A stretch of 5,404 nucleotides of DNA from Desulfuromonadales bacterium (lineage in GTDB: Bacteria > Desulfobacterota > Desulfuromonadia > Desulfuromonadales > UBA2294). Numbering within the stretch: position 1 is the stretch's first letter; every line of letters starts with the position of its first letter. Below, piece by piece: positions 3,924 to 5,404 of the stretch. The notes beneath the pieces were generated by a model that was given only the letters and a program-made list of their open reading frames with translations, was not told where the DNA came from and searched no databases. Location: positions 1 to 5,404 of the forward strand of contig JAUVAJ010000142.1 in the NCBI GenBank assembly GCA_030591795.1, read 5' to 3'. The translations under genes and the position numbers were made by a program.

Positions 3924-5404
3924 GTGACCCGGAACGAACTCGAACAGGACTTTCTACCGACTAACCGTAAGGCTATGCAACAACGCGGCTGGAGTGAACT
4001 CGATGTGCTGTTCATCAGCGGTGATGCATATATCGACCACCCGGCCTTCGGCACACCGCTTCTGGCGCGTCTGCTCGAAGCCGAGGGCTATCGGGTCGGC
4101 ATCCTTGCTCAACCTGATTGGCGTGATCCTGAGGCGTTGCGCGTCATGGGTCGCCCACGCTTGTTTGCAGCGATCTCGGCCGGGGCGATGGATTCGATGG
4201 TCAATCACTACACGGCGGCAAAAAAAATGCGTCGTGACGATGCCTATACTCCCGGTGGCCGCGCCGGTTCCCGGCCGAATCGGGCGGTGATCGCCTACAC
4301 GGCAGCGGTCAAAGGTGCGTTCAAAAAACTGCCGACAGTGATCGGCGGTATCGAAGCAAGTCTGCGCCGCCTGGCACATTACGATTACTGGAGCGACTCA
4401 GTCCGCCGCTCGGTTTTAGTCGACAGTAAGGCCGACCTGCTCCTGTTCGGTATGGCCGAAGCGGCCCTGCTCGAGCTGGCCCGACGCCTGGCCGCAGGTC
4501 AGCCGATCGACACCGTCCGCGACCTGCCGGGAACGGCATATATCGCTACCGACAGACCAGACAACGCGGTCATGCTGCCGGCCTTTGAAGAGGTCAGTAC
4601 CGACACACTGGCTTACAACGAAGCGTTTAAACTCGCGGCGCAACAGACCAACCCGCACACAGCCCAACAACTGGCACAGCCGCATGGCAAGCGCTTCGTG
4701 CTGGTCAACCGACCGGCAATGCCGATGACCGAGGAAGAACTCGACCGCGTCTACGATCTGCCATTCTGCCGGCGACCACATCCGGACTATCAGGAAAAGA
4801 TTCCGGCCTATGAGCAGATCCGCTTTTCGATCACCAGTCACCGTGGCTGCTTCGGTGGTTGTGCCTTCTGCGCCATTACCCACCATCAGGGGAAAACTAT
4901 CCAGTCACGCTCACCGGCTTCAGTTCAACAAGAGGTTGACCGGCTGACCCGACATCCCGATTTCAAAGGGACGGTAACCGATGTCGGCGGCCCGACCGCC
5001 AACATGTACCGCCTCGGCTGCAACAACTCGCAAGCTGAGCAGCAATGTCAGCGCAGCAGCTGCCTGTTCCCCGAAGTCTGTCGCAATCTGCGCACCGTTG
5101 ATCCTGCCGCAACCCGACTGCTCAGCGACCTGCGCCAGCATCCACGGGTCAAGCACCTGTTTATCGCCTCCGGCATCCGCTATGACCTGCTGCCGTTCCA
5201 ACCTGATTATTTCAACGATCTGCTGCAATTCCATGTCGGCGGTCTGCTCAAGATAGCACCCGAAGCCGGCAGTCCCAAAGTCACCCGGGTCATGCACAAA
5301 CCGGATCCAGAACAGTTTTCCGACTTCCTCGCCGAGTACCGCGAGCGTAGCCAAAACCTCGGTCTGCGCCAGGGAGTCGTCCCTTACTTCATCAGCGCCC
5401 ACCC
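3924..5404 (+). CDS. ygiQ: YgiQ / UPF0313 radical SAM protein (3' partial)
   Basis: The frame opens with GTG 3924 and runs off the right edge, giving 493 visible residues of a family usually about 600-740 aa. It follows E. coli YgiQ from memory. GDAYIDHP (33-40) opens the N-terminal UPF0313 domain, which continues through GAMDSMVNHYTA and GGIEASLRRLAHYDYWSD (from about 141). The radical SAM motif CxxxCxxC is RGCFGGCAFC (Cys309, 313, 316), which would bind the [4Fe-4S] cluster and SAM. LGGPTANMY-like DVGGPTANMY (353-362), IASGIRYD and LLKIAPEAG follow, and the window ends at YFISAHP. A second Cys set (366, 375, 380, 386) keeps the family spacing. The linker between the two domains is shorter than in E. 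coli. The protein is cytoplasmic and its reaction is not established. Confidence 0.94.
   Translation, partial: MTRNELEQDFLPTNRKAMQQRGWSELDVLFISGDAYIDHPAFGTPLLARLLEAEGYRVGILAQPDWRDPEALRVMGRPRLFAAISAGAMDSMVNHYTAAKKMRRDDAYTPGGRAGSRPNRAVIAYTAAVKGAFKKLPTVIGGIEASLRRLAHYDYWSDSVRRSVLVDSKADLLLFGMAEAALLELARRLAAGQPIDTVRDLPGTAYIATDRPDNAVMLPAFEEVSTDTLAYNEAFKLAAQQTNPHTAQQLAQPHGKRFVLVNRPAMPMTEEELDRVYDLPFCRRPHPDYQEKIPAYEQIRFSITSHRGCFGGCAFCAITHHQGKTIQSRSPASVQQEVDRLTRHPDFKGTVTDVGGPTANMYRLGCNNSQAEQQCQRSSCLFPEVCRNLRTVDPAATRLLSDLRQHPRVKHLFIASGIRYDLLPFQPDYFNDLLQFHVGGLLKIAPEAGSPKVTRVMHKPDPEQFSDFLAEYRERSQNLGLRQGVVPYFISAH

Noticed and set aside
3954..5402. Several minus-strand frames of 72-160 codons (3954-4379, 4321-4539, 4416-4886, 4920-5402)
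   Set aside because: All are antisense to the continuous ygiQ frame, which matches YgiQ motifs throughout. They overlap each other and have no family likeness.

Overview
The window looks like chromosomal DNA from an anaerobic, selenium-using Gram-negative bacterium. A Desulfuromonadales/Geobacterales-type member of the former Deltaproteobacteria is my best guess. The grounds are a rhodanese gene with an in-frame UGA and a bacterial-type SECIS hairpin, two Sec-type signal peptides, and strong protein similarity (from memory) to ZIP/GufA, YqaA and YgiQ. The lineage is inference; no rRNA or other marker is present.

Layout. Positions 2-334 (+) hold the 3' end of a small membrane protein with a C-terminal zinc ribbon. 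Positions 405-764 (+) encode a small secreted protein of unknown function. Positions 955-1770 (+) encode a complete ZIP-family divalent metal transporter. A strong bidirectional terminator (about 1803-1843) separates it from a convergent minus-strand block. In transcription order, right to left, that block is a YqaA/DedA-like membrane protein (3356-3799), a 164-bp near-palindromic MITE-like repeat (3155-3318), a single-domain rhodanese (2794-3111), and an orphan PstS-like phosphate-binding protein (1863-2636). Divergent from yqaA, a YgiQ (UPF0313) radical SAM protein starts at GTG 3924 and runs off the right edge.

The main result is the rhodanese. A conventional caller stops it at TGA 2914-2916, leaving a 65-69 residue fragment ending in FYCA. 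Beyond that TGA the same frame continues for 39 codons of canonical rhodanese C-terminus to TAG 2794-2796. The TGA sits where relatives have a Cys in the YCACPxE active-site loop. A hairpin with a GGUCU pentaloop starts 21 nt after the UGA; by memory this is the same loop as in the E. coli fdhF SECIS. I therefore annotate it as a 105-residue selenoprotein with Sec at residue 66.

The genes do not form one obvious pathway. The rhodanese and the PstS-like gene share strand and lie 157 bp apart with no clear terminator between them, so they may be co-transcribed. The MITE-like element lies between yqaA and the rhodanese. The remaining genes look like independent units.
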